47,732 nucleotides of DNA from Beverwykella pulmonaria (taxonomy: Eukaryota > Ascomycota > Dothideomycetes > Pleosporales > Melanommataceae). The notes beneath the pieces are model-generated. The model was given only the letters and a program-made list of their open reading frames with translations. It searched no databases and was not told the origin of the DNA. Location of the stretch: assembly GCA_001599595.1 (NCBI GenBank), contig BCHH01000001.1:3208375-3256106 (forward strand). Reading direction: 5' to 3'. This document shows, piece after piece, positions 21,174 to 33,271 of this stretch (position 1 is the stretch's first letter; each line of letters begins with the position of its first letter). Both the position numbers and the translations under genes were made by a program.

Positions 21174-23466
21174 GTTGGCGGCTGGTTCTGCTTTGGAAGT
21201 ATATTCCAAAGCATTCAAGTCCCTGATCAAAGTCGTGAGAGCGCAGAGGTTGGAACTTGAGAGCTATCTAGCTGATAGTCCTCCGTTGCGTGGGCATGCC
21301 CCAAATATATATATACTGTCCCCTAGGACGACATGACTGACACCGCAAAGCCATGATACTCTTCGGACTGTGCCGATTACGGGTGAAGCAGGGGCTGCGC
21401 AAGGTGTCCTGGAAGCTGGTAGGCCTGTCCACCTAGCCTTATCAGACCAGGTGATGGCTCGTCCACAACTCCGGCGCTTCTAAAATTTCCCTTTGGCGGT
21501 TGAGCTGGGAAAATGACGGGCGCCATGGTCGCGTCGAGTGGACCCTGTGATGAGCATCTGGAACAAGTGCCTTATCAAAGAGCATGTGGAGGTGTTGCGG
21601 GTAGGCCGATGTGAGCACGAGGTGTGGCTGCCATGGTTGCCAATCACAACGGTCGCGTGTCGCCAAGCACTGGCGCATCAACAACATGTTCGACTTTTCA
21701 CGTCGAGATACGATGTCGGCTTGCTTGAATCTGCGCTGACGTTGACTCGATAGAAATTGGTCACTTAGTATTTTGACGAGAAGAGCCTCTTTATCGCTCA
21801 GCATCCGAGCGTTCTGCCCCGTTCTTCGAACGCTCGCGCCTGATGTTGCATTCTGATCCTTCAGCGGGCTCGCTTGAGCGCCCCTACCGCCAATCTGGCA
21901 TAGCCGTACCGCGGCAGGAGATAAAGCTTGTGTGGGGTTCTACAGAGACCGTCTGCGGGCCACTCAAACGCTCCGGAGCCTATTTTACTCGATCTCATCG
22001 AGTAAAGGACGCCGCCCAAATATCAAACCACCTTCGGGTCATGTCGTGATGTCGAGATCCTGGAGAAAATCAACACCCTAGTTTAACATGCCAGTTCCTC
22101 GGCGCTTCCTCCGCGCATCGAAATACCCTTTTCAGAGATCCGGCCGTCTTGGACTTGTAGGATCTATCGCCTTTGATCGTGAACACGCACAGTGAGCACT
22201 ATGACTGCGCTGCTTGTCTTATCAGCCCCAATCTTCATCACACCTCTCGATCACACTCCAACCTCTCCATTCAAACAACTTCTAACTACTTTGGGCTGAG
22301 CAATGCGCGTCCGATACTATCGTTTGTCTTGCCTTTTCTTTTCTTTTATTTCTCTGTATACCAGCATCCATGTTCCCCAGATCCTAAACCAGTGCACGTG
22401 CATGCAGCAAATTCCGCTATGCGAAGACTAGCTGGGATCGTTTCCCTAATCTGGTCCACATGTCTGCTTGCAAAGCTGAGAGCATGACTTGGTGAGACGT
22501 ATTGGTAGGAAGGAGTAGTGGTGCTTAGAGTAGGTACATCAGTACTGAGCTACGAGTTGAACCTCATTCAATTCACTGCCTCTGAGCCGTTTGCTCCTCC
22601 TTTCCTTCCTGCCAGAGTCATAAATTCCCCACATTTTCCTGTTATCTGTAGGCGTTGATGTTGCAAGCCACCAGCATCGATGCGCAGATTCCCATATCTC
22701 GAGCGAATCCGATCCGTTCGCTTGATCGACTGCACGACATCTCTCGTCTCTTTATCGTTTCTGATGATTGCTTCGATCTAGAAGCAACATCTCGACAAAT
22801 GGTGGCGCCAGGGCTAAAAACAAATTGCGTCCTTGGGCTGGGCTCTATCGAATTTTCTTCTTTTGGGTCGCAGAGTATGAGCCTACACAGATCAAATCGA
22901 TGTCCATAGACTTTTAGATCCGTGTAGTGCTACAGTGTACTGATAACCGTGCCCGATCGACGTCGTCGCAGCCTGGTGCCAATCCCTTTATTTTGTCACC
23001 CTTTTGCCCAAGTCAACACCTTAGTCATTCGCGAGAGGCCCATTAAATTACGAACGTAGATGATACTCCGGTGAGAAGGGCGTCCAGAGCTCGCAAGAGT
23101 CAAGAACTGACTAACGCTTATCCCGACCATGATCGTCCTTGGTCGACCGAAGAAGTGCAATAGTTGAATTATCAGAAAGGATCGAAGCGATGGAGGAGGG
23201 TAACTATGTGAGAGAGAAGTTCAGCCGTGGCGTGTCTTCCTGTCTAGAAGGCGTGGATATCAATATCGCGCATCAATCAACATTAAGGCAGGATCAGTAG
23301 ACAATACCATAATGGAAAATGCTAGATGGGGATGAACAAAATGTTCATTACACCCAAAAGTATGAGTATTATCGAGAGAGGTGGAACTCATCCGCTCAAG
23401 CATCCATAAGTGAGCGCCCATTACCGTGCAGCACTCTCGTCACCATATCCACTCCGTCTAAACCCT
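21174..23466. other. Permease promoter and URB2 3' flank, no gene
   Basis: 2.3 kb without a supported gene. Minus-strand TATA-like TATATATATA at about 21306-21316 is 130 bp upstream of the permease ATG. Short frames (for instance 120 residues ending at 21442, minus) show no family resemblance. Confidence 0.5.
21438..21577 (-). promoter_or_regulatory. Two TGATAAG GATA-factor sites upstream of the permease
   Basis: CTTATCA (TGATAAG on the minus strand) occurs at 21438-21444 and 21571-21577, about 265 and 400 bp upstream of the permease ATG. TGATAAG fits the HGATAR site of AreA/Nit2-type nitrogen regulators, which control many fungal purine and uracil permeases. Regulation is inferred. Confidence 0.35.
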
Positions 23467-26400
23467 CTACTCCTCTCTCTCCGCCCTAAAACCCTCCCTC
23501 TCCCTTTCTCTATCCCTCCCTCCATGAGCCCTCGAATACTCCCCCCAAACCCCGCGCCAAACATCCCTCGTCGCCCTATCCAGTCCCGCAAACATACTAT
23601 CTAAACTCTGCTTATCCATGCTCGACACACCAACAACCTCCCAAATCCCCACAATCAACTTCTTCCTCACCTCCGGCTCCAGCCTACCACTCAATTGAAA
23701 TCTGCAGAAAGACCCAAGCAGTGGATAGAGGTAGTGTGATGCGTACTCCTTAGCAGCCTTGACAGGGTCATTGAGCATGGATTTTGTGTTGCTGTTGGAG
23801 ATTGTGGGGTTGCGACCGTGGTTTTTCTGGACTGAAAAGTGTGTGGGTGAGCAGAGCGTGCTGAGGAGGCGCGTGTAGTGTGAAGCATTGGCGGGGGTGA
23901 GTTTGACGGGGGTTGAAGATGTGGGTGTGAGCCATGGTGGAAGAGGCATGCCGCGGCCGGCATTGGGGATGAAGAGACAGAAGAGAAGATTCTGGAGAAG
24001 CGGGAGGAGAAGGTGGAAACGACCACCTAGACGACTGCGGTGCAAGAGTAGGATCAACCGGCTGGTTTCACATAGGCGCATATAGATCGATGGTGCTTCG
24101 CTGGAAGGAAGAGATGGACTGTTTCGGGAGGCGAACTTGACGAGAACAGTGAGTACGCACTCAATGCTGTGTTGAGTTACAAGTGCGCTTTTGTCCCGAA
24201 GAATTGTGTCGATACTGTTAAGCAAAGAGTTGAAAGCCGAGAAATTCGGGCTCTCGGAGAAAAGGCTACAGACTTTGGGCAGAATGATAAGGTGCTGCTG
24301 TTTCTGATTGGCGTCTTCGAAGTCTTTCTCATCCAGCGCGGTAACGACGATGTGAAGTAACCGATATGACAACGTTCGTTTCTTGATGTCGCTTTCGGGC
24401 TGCATAAGCTGCTGTGCGAGACTCAATTTGGTTTCATTGTTGAGTGTCGAAACGGTATCTGCGAAGTTTTTCATGATGTTGTTTTGTTCGATGTCAGTTA
24501 TATTTTCCTGCAGTATCCTCAAAGAAAACTCGACAAACCAGTTACTGTTTGGATAGAGGCCGAATCGTCCAAGAGTTGTGTGAAGTCGGATCCAATACTG
24601 TGTCGGTCGTCTGGCCATATGATCTTCTTCGTTTGAGCCCAACAGCTTCTCTAGATCAACTTCAACATAGAGATGTGCACGCAGCACATCCTTAGCGATG
24701 CTGAAACTCCCGCCATCCCCTCGCAAGGCCACCGAGGGTATTTCGTTGAACGCATCCACGACGTAATCTTTAGATATTGCTTCATCGTTTAGGGAAGCCA
24801 TCAAAAACGTTATATACTGTTTCGAAGGAAGAAGTGTGTCCTCTTTTTGTGCTATGAACGTAGCTCGTAGGATGGCTAGTTTCATTAAAGTGCGTTGGGT
24901 GGCACTCTTAGTAGGAGTGATCTTCCCCTGGAACGTTTCCAAGAATCGTTTGTTTTGCGCTTGGTCCTTATTGGGAAGTATATGGCCGAGGATCAATCGA
25001 ACGAGTTCCTGAAGAAGACTCAGGGTCAGAGGCGTTTCAAACCCACCCTCCTGTAATTTCTCTGCGATATCAAACAGCAAACTTCCGTCTGAACATATCT
25101 TAGCTGTAGCGTTCGGCACTTCCATGATATTGCACATAGTGCTCAGCAACTGATCGACATTGTGAGGGCGAGACACTAGGATGTCTGTCATCTTGTTTAG
25201 CACAGCTTCTCTCCGGTCTCGATGTAATGCCGATGGATGGATTCTCAAGAAGGCATTGTCGATAATAGTGCGCAGAGACTCGTTATCGTCAACTTCGTCT
25301 ATGGCAGATAAGAGTGCCGCTAGGTAAGCGGCTTGGAGAACCTGGTATCCGGCAGACAAAAGAGATTCGGACAGAGCATCGGCAATTTTAACCCCGATCT
25401 CCAGGTCCATTTCAGCCGTCCTATATAGTAAATTGAGTATTGCTTTCTCGCAGGCCTCGGGCTCCAAGTGTTGGAGAAGGTGCGAATAATCAGCACAAAA
25501 AATTTCTATAACATGTTTGAGTTCAATGGGCTCGAGACGACTCGCAGACAGTGTCTTTAGAGCTTTGCGCACGCCTTCGTGAACCAGGGGATCATGTCCA
25601 GGAACTGTTCTCAGATAGTCACAAGCCGTGAATAAGAACATGAGGGCTGCTGCTCGTGTTCGTGAGTCAATAGGGTGCTCATTCTGGCTCTTGCGATATA
25701 CAGCAACGTCTTTTGAAGCCTGGGCGACGACGGGGAGAATGAGACTGGCTTGCATGTCAGAGGACCCATGGAGGATAACAGGCCAGAGATGGGCTAGTAG
25801 TTGGCACAGGCTCTTCCAGTATATCTCCATACGTGAATTTGAGCGATGCCAATTATTCCGTACTATCGAAGTATATGACTTGGCAAGTGATAGTAGATAG
25901 GGCTCCAGAGCTTCTGTTACTTCGTCAGAGTCAATGGAACCCAATATGGCATAAAGAATGACGGCGCTGCTGAATGCTCTCCTAGTTTCGTTGTAGTCAT
26001 CGGAGCCAGACTCCTTGTTCTTGGTGGTCTTCTGGAAGCTTTTGACGCGTCCAGCATGTTGTTTGAATAAAGCTAATATTTGCGATTGTGTCAAACATTC
26101 TTCAAGCTTTTCCGCCAGTGCTTGTACTAGGCTGCGATCCTGCCAGATGCTTTCTCTCACATCATTCAAAGATGATCGTGCACTTGGCACACTCTCATAC
26201 AGCTGGGTATCCCATCTGCGTAGGAAGCCTAGAAGATCTCGATTTCGTGCATATGCTGACATGATAGGTAAGATAGTCGAGTTGAGGATGATCTTTCGTC
26301 CAACCCTCTCTTGATTCGAAGAGAGGAGCTGTTGGTTCCCTGGGGTATCGATGTCCATTCGCTTATCAGCCATAGGCTTCCCATCCTCAAACTCAATGCT

Positions 26401-28138
26401 CGATATATGCTCGAAAAGAAAATTTGTTAGATCCTCCGGCCGATCTTCCGAGGTAGCGGGGCCTGACTTAGGCATCGTAAGAAACAGACCCGAGTCCAGT
26501 TCGACCAGCGTCGCGATCAATGACCAATGAATAACCCTTTCCTGCCTGAGCGGAAACTTAACTCCAGAATGGAACCAAAAAAGGTCTTCGAGGATTCCAG
26601 AATCTATGCTCATATGATGAAGCACAAGTACATGGAGAGCTCTTTCTAGCGCATCCAATGCAACTTTCGGGACTGTGAATTCCGGCGCTTCAAGCGAACA
26701 TCCAGCACACTCGGCGAGCGCTACGAAGACGGCCTGAATCCACGGTTTTTCTGCGGTTCTCGTCTTTGGGGTTCGTGATGGGCAGAACTTGATGGCCATA
26801 TCGAGTAGCTGCGAGATGGCCAGGAAGAGAGGGACGAAGAAGTCGGGCAAAGGCTCAGATGTATCGAGGATCTGCGCGGCTTGTAGAATCCTAGCGCGAA
26901 GGGGTTCGAGGTTGCTCGCGAGGATTTTGGCTTGTCGGACTTCCAAGCCAGACTCTATTCCTTTATCCGCGAAGAATGCGGCTCTTGAAGGAGCGAACAA
27001 ATGTCTTGCAAATAACCTCTCCAAATCGTGGATTGCCGTCCGCAATGCCGAAGGGGTGGTCTGACCTTGGTTTTCAAAATTGGTGCTGTCTTGGATTTTG
27101 TTGTATAAAGTGATTGCGGGAATGAGGCACTCTGTAGAAAATTGTTCGGCAGATGCTCCTAAATCATCGTCTGCATCAACTGTACGCAGTTCCCAGATCT
27201 CCAGGACCAGAGACAAATCCAGGAAATCGCCCGGTACCGCTTGCATAGACTTCGATCTCGAATCCGAGCTCAACAACTTTTGCACAGCAATGAGCCAGCA
27301 TTTCAGTATCCGAGCCGCTTGAGCGCTCTCCGTCCGCAAAGCCATCTTCATGTGCTCCATATACACAATCTCTTCTCCATCCCCACGCCAACTGGCTTTG
27401 TCCACCATTGACTTCACGACCGCCGTAACAGCATCGAAGAGTTGTTCCAGCCCTTGGGTCTCCAGCGCAACTTTCTTCGACGGCGTACTCGTTCCCGACG
27501 AAGGCCTCTTGCGTTTCCTTGAGGGCTTCAGATCCTCCTGCACCGTCTCGCTTGATTCTGAAGAGCGCACCGCCCGGATATCCTGTACCACCGTCGCGGC
27601 AGGCGCACTCATAACGTCCTTCTCGAAATTTTCCTCCAGCATCTTCTCCAGGACGGTCAAGAACCCCGCATCTCTAAGGTGTGTCGCTGATCGCGACGTC
27701 GGTAGGACATGTATCATCCAGTTCAGCAGTTTCCATGCTTTTGTATTAGCTCGCGCCTGCACACCGAGTTCTGCATCATCCTTCAGCTTGTCCAGAATCC
27801 ATCGTAGCACCCACTCTGCGCGGGCGCGGACGAGATTTTGAATAATTTCTGAGCGCTCCTTCTCTTCATGTAATTTTTCCCAGTCTTCGGGAAGCCCAAT
27901 GATGTGCGTAGCCTGGCGGATTTGCTCGTTCAGATCCGTGAAGTCCTTGTTGATGGCGAGTAGTCGGGGGAGAGTTGGGAGTGATGGAGTTTGCGAAGCC
28001 TGCTCTATTCAACGTCTGACCCACATTCCATGCCTGCGCATTAAACATACCGATAAAATCAGCGCCATTGCATCCCCTTCGCTCTCGAAGAATCGCGATG
28101 TAAAGTGAGAGACTGGTGAGTGCTCCAAGCGGGGACAT
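23467..28138 (-). CDS. URB2: Nucleolar pre-ribosomal-associated protein Urb2/Npa2
   Basis: 60S ribosomal subunit assembly factor acting in the nucleolus on early pre-rRNA. Exons on the minus strand are 28138-28051 and 28004-23467, giving 1541 aa. The 46-bp intron (GTATGT...GAATAG) is needed to join the start MSPLGALTSL to the frame reading ASQTPSLPTLPRLLAINKD, the usual N-terminus. The C-terminal Urb2/Npa2 domain is clear: LYPLLGSFCRFQLSG, VRKKLIVGIWEVVG, LDRATRDVWRGVWGEYSR (last about 80 residues). The middle is helical-repeat-like with low sequence conservation. It is divergent from MIC10, 195 bp between ATGs. Confidence 0.9.
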
Positions 28139-28333
28139 TTTTTTGACATCAAGAAATTTCGGGCACGGACCTCTGCCAAGCCTTAGGGTTCACACGCAAA
28201 CTTCCGCTGGCTGGGGCGTTGTATCCGGACGTCAACTCCACGCTCAGCACCACCCAGACCCAGACGCACCGCTCGCCCTCTGTAGGGCTCTCAAACCGAT
28301 CAATTGCACATTTACGAACGAGATACACCTGCC
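28139..28333. promoter_or_regulatory. Shared bidirectional promoter of URB2 and MIC10
   Basis: Only 195 bp separate the two divergent start codons. No TATA box is visible; both genes are housekeeping, so coupled expression is plausible. Confidence 0.5.
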
Positions 28334-28907
28334 ATGTCTTCCGAAACCCCCAAATCCGTTGCGACGATCCCTCGGACGACCCGCCCGATGAGCGAAGCTT
28401 TACTGAACGAGAAGGTACCTCTACCCCAGCTGTGCTTCCCACGACACACGTCCGTACATCAATCTGGAGCTCTGTTTCTGTCAACTCTGAGCTTGAGGGC
28501 TTCAATTGCATCCCGGACTGCCTCACGCGACATCCCACGCCATCCCCTTGACCACACTCGAGGCGGTGAACTTCTCAGCGGATAAATCTCCATGGTTATC
28601 TTCCAGTATATGTATGGAGTACGATTGCTAACTCATTCGATATCTAGTGGGACCGCTGTCTCTCCTCGATGCTCATCCGATCGGGCCTCGGCCTCTCCTT
28701 CGGCATCGTCTTCTCTGTCCTCCTATTCAAGCGTCGCGCATGGCCTGCAACCGTCGGTCTCGGATTCGGCGCAGGACGAGCCTGGGAAGAGTGTGATAGC
28801 GTGAGTCAATATGATGCATGGCTTCTTTATGCAGGGCTAACGAGGGACAGTCGTTCAAGCGAGCAGCAGCACCCAACAAAGACGGACTACGAGTGATAAG
28901 GCCATAA
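28334..28907 (+). CDS. MIC10: MICOS complex subunit Mic10
   Basis: Inner mitochondrial membrane protein that bends crista junctions. Exons are 28334-28414, 28648-28800 and 28851-28907, giving 96 aa, the usual size. The first intron (233 bp) has a GCTAAC branch site; the second is 50 bp. The conserved start SEALLNEKWDRCLSSMLIRS spans the first junction. Two transmembrane segments carry the glycine motifs needed for oligomer formation: GLGLSFG (TM1) and GLGFGAG (TM2), joined by the positively charged KRRAWP loop. The protein then reads RAWEECDSSFKR, where the second intron falls, and ends KDGLRVIRP. Confidence 0.93.
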
Positions 28908-29919
28908 GAGGATACAAGCGGATAGCAGTGCTAGAAGATGTGAACAGGAACGGTAAGGAGGGAATGCGATGAATGATATGTGGATCAGTGGATGCGGGCT
29001 TGCGATGATACGCTGTACAGTAGGACTCGATAGAACTTGGAGAATCCAGGACTGTATATTGGACACTCTTGCTCATACTCATGCCTGGAAAGACTATGTC
29101 AGCATTGACAAACCTGTTATCAGCAAGTCCCGGCCCAGATCGATTACTGCTCTATCATCACATTACATTCAACGATACATCATACCCCGAATCACAAAGT
29201 TACAAACATCACAACCCTCCACAGCATAACACTGTAACCATTTTTTTATCAGCATTCCTCCCAGTTATTCCCACTTCTCACTTCTTAACTTAAGTAGCAC
29301 AAACTATATACAAATCCTCCTGCCAACACACTCTCTTCCCCAATCGTCGAAGACATGCCGCCAAGAAGCTAATGGAACCTTGGAAAAGGAGAGAAAGATT
29401 GGGAATATATGCATACAAGCGCTACCGCGCACAGCCAGAGAATGAAGAAGCGCAGCGCACAGCGTGACGCTGTGGGGTTGCTGTTTCCAAGGTGGCTCAG
29501 GAAAGAAAAGAAAATGTGAATATCCACCCATTAAGGAAAGTCTCGAGACCAAGATGGCTGTGAAAATGAGAAGACCGCCGGCGTGAAATGCTCGACAAGA
29601 CAACTCCACCCGTCCGCGCCGCCGATGAAAAATAGAAATGAAGAAATTTGAAATCTGGATATGCCAGCAAACCACCTGAACATCATGACGCCATAACCAG
29701 ACATAGAAGAGAAATAACCAACCATATGAAGTACGCCAATGATCTAGTCAAGCCCAACCAGCCAGTGTACACCTGTCCGTGTCCTGATAGTCAATCAATC
29801 AATACGGGGGATTTCCATACCCCACATCCACACTCCATTAAGACGTGAAGGAGACCTTTCTGTGTACCAAATCGCATCGCTCGTCATCGCCTCGTCAACC
29901 CCTCGTCAACACCCCATTG
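28908..29919. other. Intergenic between convergent MIC10 and Tea4/Bud14 genes
   Basis: Only 3' flanking sequence of two convergent genes. Overlapping short frames show no family resemblance. Confidence 0.5.
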
Positions 29920-32900
29920 TTACCGCAAAGCTTTGACGGGAGCAGGGCTGCTTTTTGTTTTTCTTTTTTTCTCAAGCCAATTATTGAGGAGGCTATCCAG
30001 CTCGCCGCTAAGACCAGAAACTGTCTTCGTTTCCTCGACGAAGAGCTGTGACATTAAAGGATGGTCGGGTCCCACCGGGACGACGCCAGTGGTATCGTGA
30101 ATAATCAATAGCATGTCTCTAAGGTCAGTGCCGTCATCAAGGTATGTTCGTAGCGATGAATCTGACCAAGCAGGGAGGGAGGAACTTTCGGAGGACGGGG
30201 GTGGCGAAGGCTCGATTTCTTTTGTCGGAATGGGTGCCGGTCGCGATGGAGGAGGAATCGAAGAGGGCGCGAGTAACGTGGGTGAGGGCGAGGTGGCACC
30301 ACGGGAGGCTGATAGGTTGGGCTTGTTCGGTGCATCGGTCAAAGGGCTGTCGTCGGGCGTGGGGGTTGATATGGGTGAGCTTGTTTCTTGACTTGATGTG
30401 TCGCCGGTGAGACCAGGAGGCTGGTGAGGATCTGGCTCTGTATCTTTCTCCTGAGTGCTATATTTTCCTGGTGGTTGTGCATCTGCTGCAGACACGTGGA
30501 CTGGCGATTCGGAGAGTCGTCCGACTGGCTCGGAGTCATTTGGCTGCGCCAATTTGGTTCGTGCCTCGTTGGGATCCGCAAAGGGGTCGTTCTTCTCATC
30601 GTCCTCTGAATCGAAGTCATCGAGTTGGACGCGCTGCTTGGCCTTTTTGACTTTCTCAGGTCGTGCCTCGCCGCTTGACTGACTTTTGATCATGTTGATG
30701 GGATTAAGTTTTGCAGCTGCCGAATTAGAACGAGAGCGGTCCTCCGGGGACTGACCACGATCTTCAGAAGACGGTTTCGCTGTGTCCTCTTGCTCTGGAG
30801 CAACCAAACGCATCGTGGAAGTAGTTTGCGGGCCCGAAGGCTTATTACTTGGCGCTTCATTTGCAGCCACAGTTTGTGTCGGAGAAGGTTCCGGGCTATT
30901 GGATTTCGACGAGCTTTTATTAGCCTTCGATGGCGAGTCGTCTCGTGAGCGCTGTGGCTTTTGTAGTTTTCCTTTACTTAATTGTCTTTGTGGGGACTGG
31001 ACAGAGGGTTGCTCAGTCGATGGACGTTCCGCAGAGAAATCTTCGGAACGTTTCGATTGCGGAGAATTACGACCGTACTCTTCGGACTGCTTTCCTGCAT
31101 CGCTGTCGAATGATTCGAGGGCGCCGGCCTCCTTGGGTTTCTTTTCTTTGCGCTTGAAGAGACCGCTGAGCATTCCCGACTTCTTCTCTTTCTTTTTCTT
31201 GTCATCCTTGACCTTGTCGGCAAACCCGTTCTTTTCGAGACTCTCGAGGCTTGGCCCACGCTCTCGAGAGCCAGTGGTGGATGTGCTGGAGTCGTCCCTT
31301 AGTAAATTCGGAGTAAGCGTGATTTTTCGCGTTTCCGTGTTTTCGTCCTTGAAGAATGAGTCTGTGTTACGTAGAGTTCCGTTTCGGGACACCTTAGGAT
31401 CCATTGGGCGGTCAACTTTTTCATCGCCCGCTTTCGAAGCATCTCCGTTGGACTTGGCAGATTCGTCACTAGAAACCCGAGCTATTTCTCCATCAGAAGT
31501 GGCGTTCGGGTCTTGCTTCGCACCATTGACCTTCAAAGGTTTCACTTTCAGATCGCCTTCTTGTTCACCCTCGGCGTTCTTAGTTGCGGTTTCTGTCTGT
31601 GCTTGGACTTGATTGGGGTCAGCTCCACCAAACAACTCATCATCGCCGCCCTCGTCAGACGAATAGTCGTAATCCGAAGCCTCGACATAGGTGGGCGGTG
31701 CAAATTGCACCGTCTTTGCGTTTCGTCTTCGCATAGCTTTCTTCAGTGGATTTTTCGTTTTCTCGCCAGTGTCTCCTAGCATGGTTGCAGAGAGGTCGAT
31801 ATTCCGATGCTTGTTTAATCTTGCTAATCGCTCGGTGGGGGTTTCAATATGTTCGGCAGGTAGATATCCTGGCTGGATGAGCACATCTCACTATAAAGTT
31901 TCTTATTACATACCAATGCTGCTGTCCTTGACAACCCTGACTAGCCACCAGTAGCTGTTACTGTCGTCGAGGAGAACCATAGTGTCTCCCTTGGTGGCGT
32001 TAGCTTGACCTTCTACGGTCGCAACAAACGTATGCAAAGCGTATACGAGATCGAAATCGATGTCCTCTGTTTTTCTCGTAAGCATTCGCCTCCCCAACTG
32101 GAATCGATAAATCGTAGATCATCAGAAAAAGAAATGTCGTTGGAATCATCATCTGCATCCTCGTCCCAGGAGTCGGCGTCGCTTCCGGTAGTCCAGGATC
32201 CATCGTCCTTCTCGTCGGGTTCAGCTGCCAAGAGAGGCGCACTCTCTAACTTCCGGAGTTCGCTAAATGAATCGTCCGAACTATCGCGCAACGGACTGCG
32301 AACTGGCTGGAACATGGTTTGCACTTTTGTCCTCGTCGAAATCTGAGATTAGTGATATCTGTGAATCCTGGCGGGCCTCTTGTAATCGACGTTCCACGAT
32401 AGTTGGATGTTCGGTGCTGGGGCTGATTTCCAAGTCGTTTATAAGCCTAGAATTTTTTGCTCGAATCGTCGGTAGTCCTTGTCCAGGCATACTCACCACG
32501 ATGATGATCCGCAGACAGGGGTTTGTTGAAGTTTTGAAGAAGATTGAAATGAAAAGGGTATTGGGGGATGATTGATAGAGGGATGTAGAGATGGTTCCTG
32601 CGCCGCCAGCTGGGGCCCTGCGAGGTCTTCGAGTAGCAGCCACAGAAATAGGAAAATGAATGGGCATGATGACAAAAGGAGAAGAGTCGATATACGAAGA
32701 CGTATTCGGCGACTGGGCAGGGGAGGAATTGAGTGTCAGAGAGGCGCCCTGCTTCAGCCAGGGCATAGGAGAAAGCGAAGAATACCCACCATCATCTATC
32801 GAGGGCGAACTCGAGATCTTGTCCAGCATGTCGTCGTCCATGTCGTCCTCGTCTGCATCCTGCATATCCCCGTCATCGCCGTCCCCCGTCATTCCACCAT

Positions 32901-33271
32901 TCAGCCGCACGGCCGTCTCATCCTGCTGCTGGTTCCTGTCCCCACTGTCGCCGTTCACCACGGTGCGCTCGTCGTCAGAGCCAGGGTCTTCGCGCAGCGT
33001 GTTGGCGTCGCTCCAGTTTCCATCGTGCATGTGCGACTCTTCTGAGATGCGCTCGTCGTTCACAAGGCGCATCGACTGTTCCTGGTGCGGCGCGGCTGGG
33101 CCCATTCCGAGCGGTGCTGGGTGCTGGGGCTGGCGGGAGTGGTCCTGGGCAGTGGGCGAGGACTTGTCCTGTAGGTCGAGGGTGTCTGCCAAACCGTGTT
33201 AGCGAGAGCGCTCTGGTGCCGGGCAATTGTTCCATAACCGTACCTGCCCTGATAATCTGAGGCCGTGTCAT
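29920..33271 (-). CDS. SH3-domain cell-polarity protein, Tea4/Bud14 type (PP1 regulator)
   Basis: Likely polarity/cell-end factor that recruits protein phosphatase 1. Proposed exons on the minus strand: 33271-33244, 33185-32644, 32597-32497, 32446 to about 32099, 32066-31914 and 31868-29920, about 1,030 aa. The start MTRPQIIRA is joined by a 58-bp intron to DTLDLQDK. The SH3 domain is split by an intron: DFDLVYALHTFVATVEGQA, YWWLVRVVKDSSIG, YLPAEHIETPTERLARL. Just after it, RRRNAKTVQFAPP contains a KxVxF-type PP1 docking motif, the hallmark of Tea4/Bud14. The C-terminal part is long and disordered, ending LDSLLNNWLEKKRK. Two frame changes (near 32335 and 32070-32098) are not explained by normal introns; see findings. 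The 46-bp intron at 32643-32598 has a poor donor (GTGGCT). Confidence 0.8.

Noticed and set aside
21442..21804. 120-residue minus-strand ATG frame upstream of the permease
   Set aside because: No family resemblance, no plausible introns or partner exons; lies in a regulatory-looking region.
30782..31612. 276-residue plus-strand frame
   Set aside because: Antisense shadow of the Ser-rich C-terminal part of the Tea4/Bud14-type gene.
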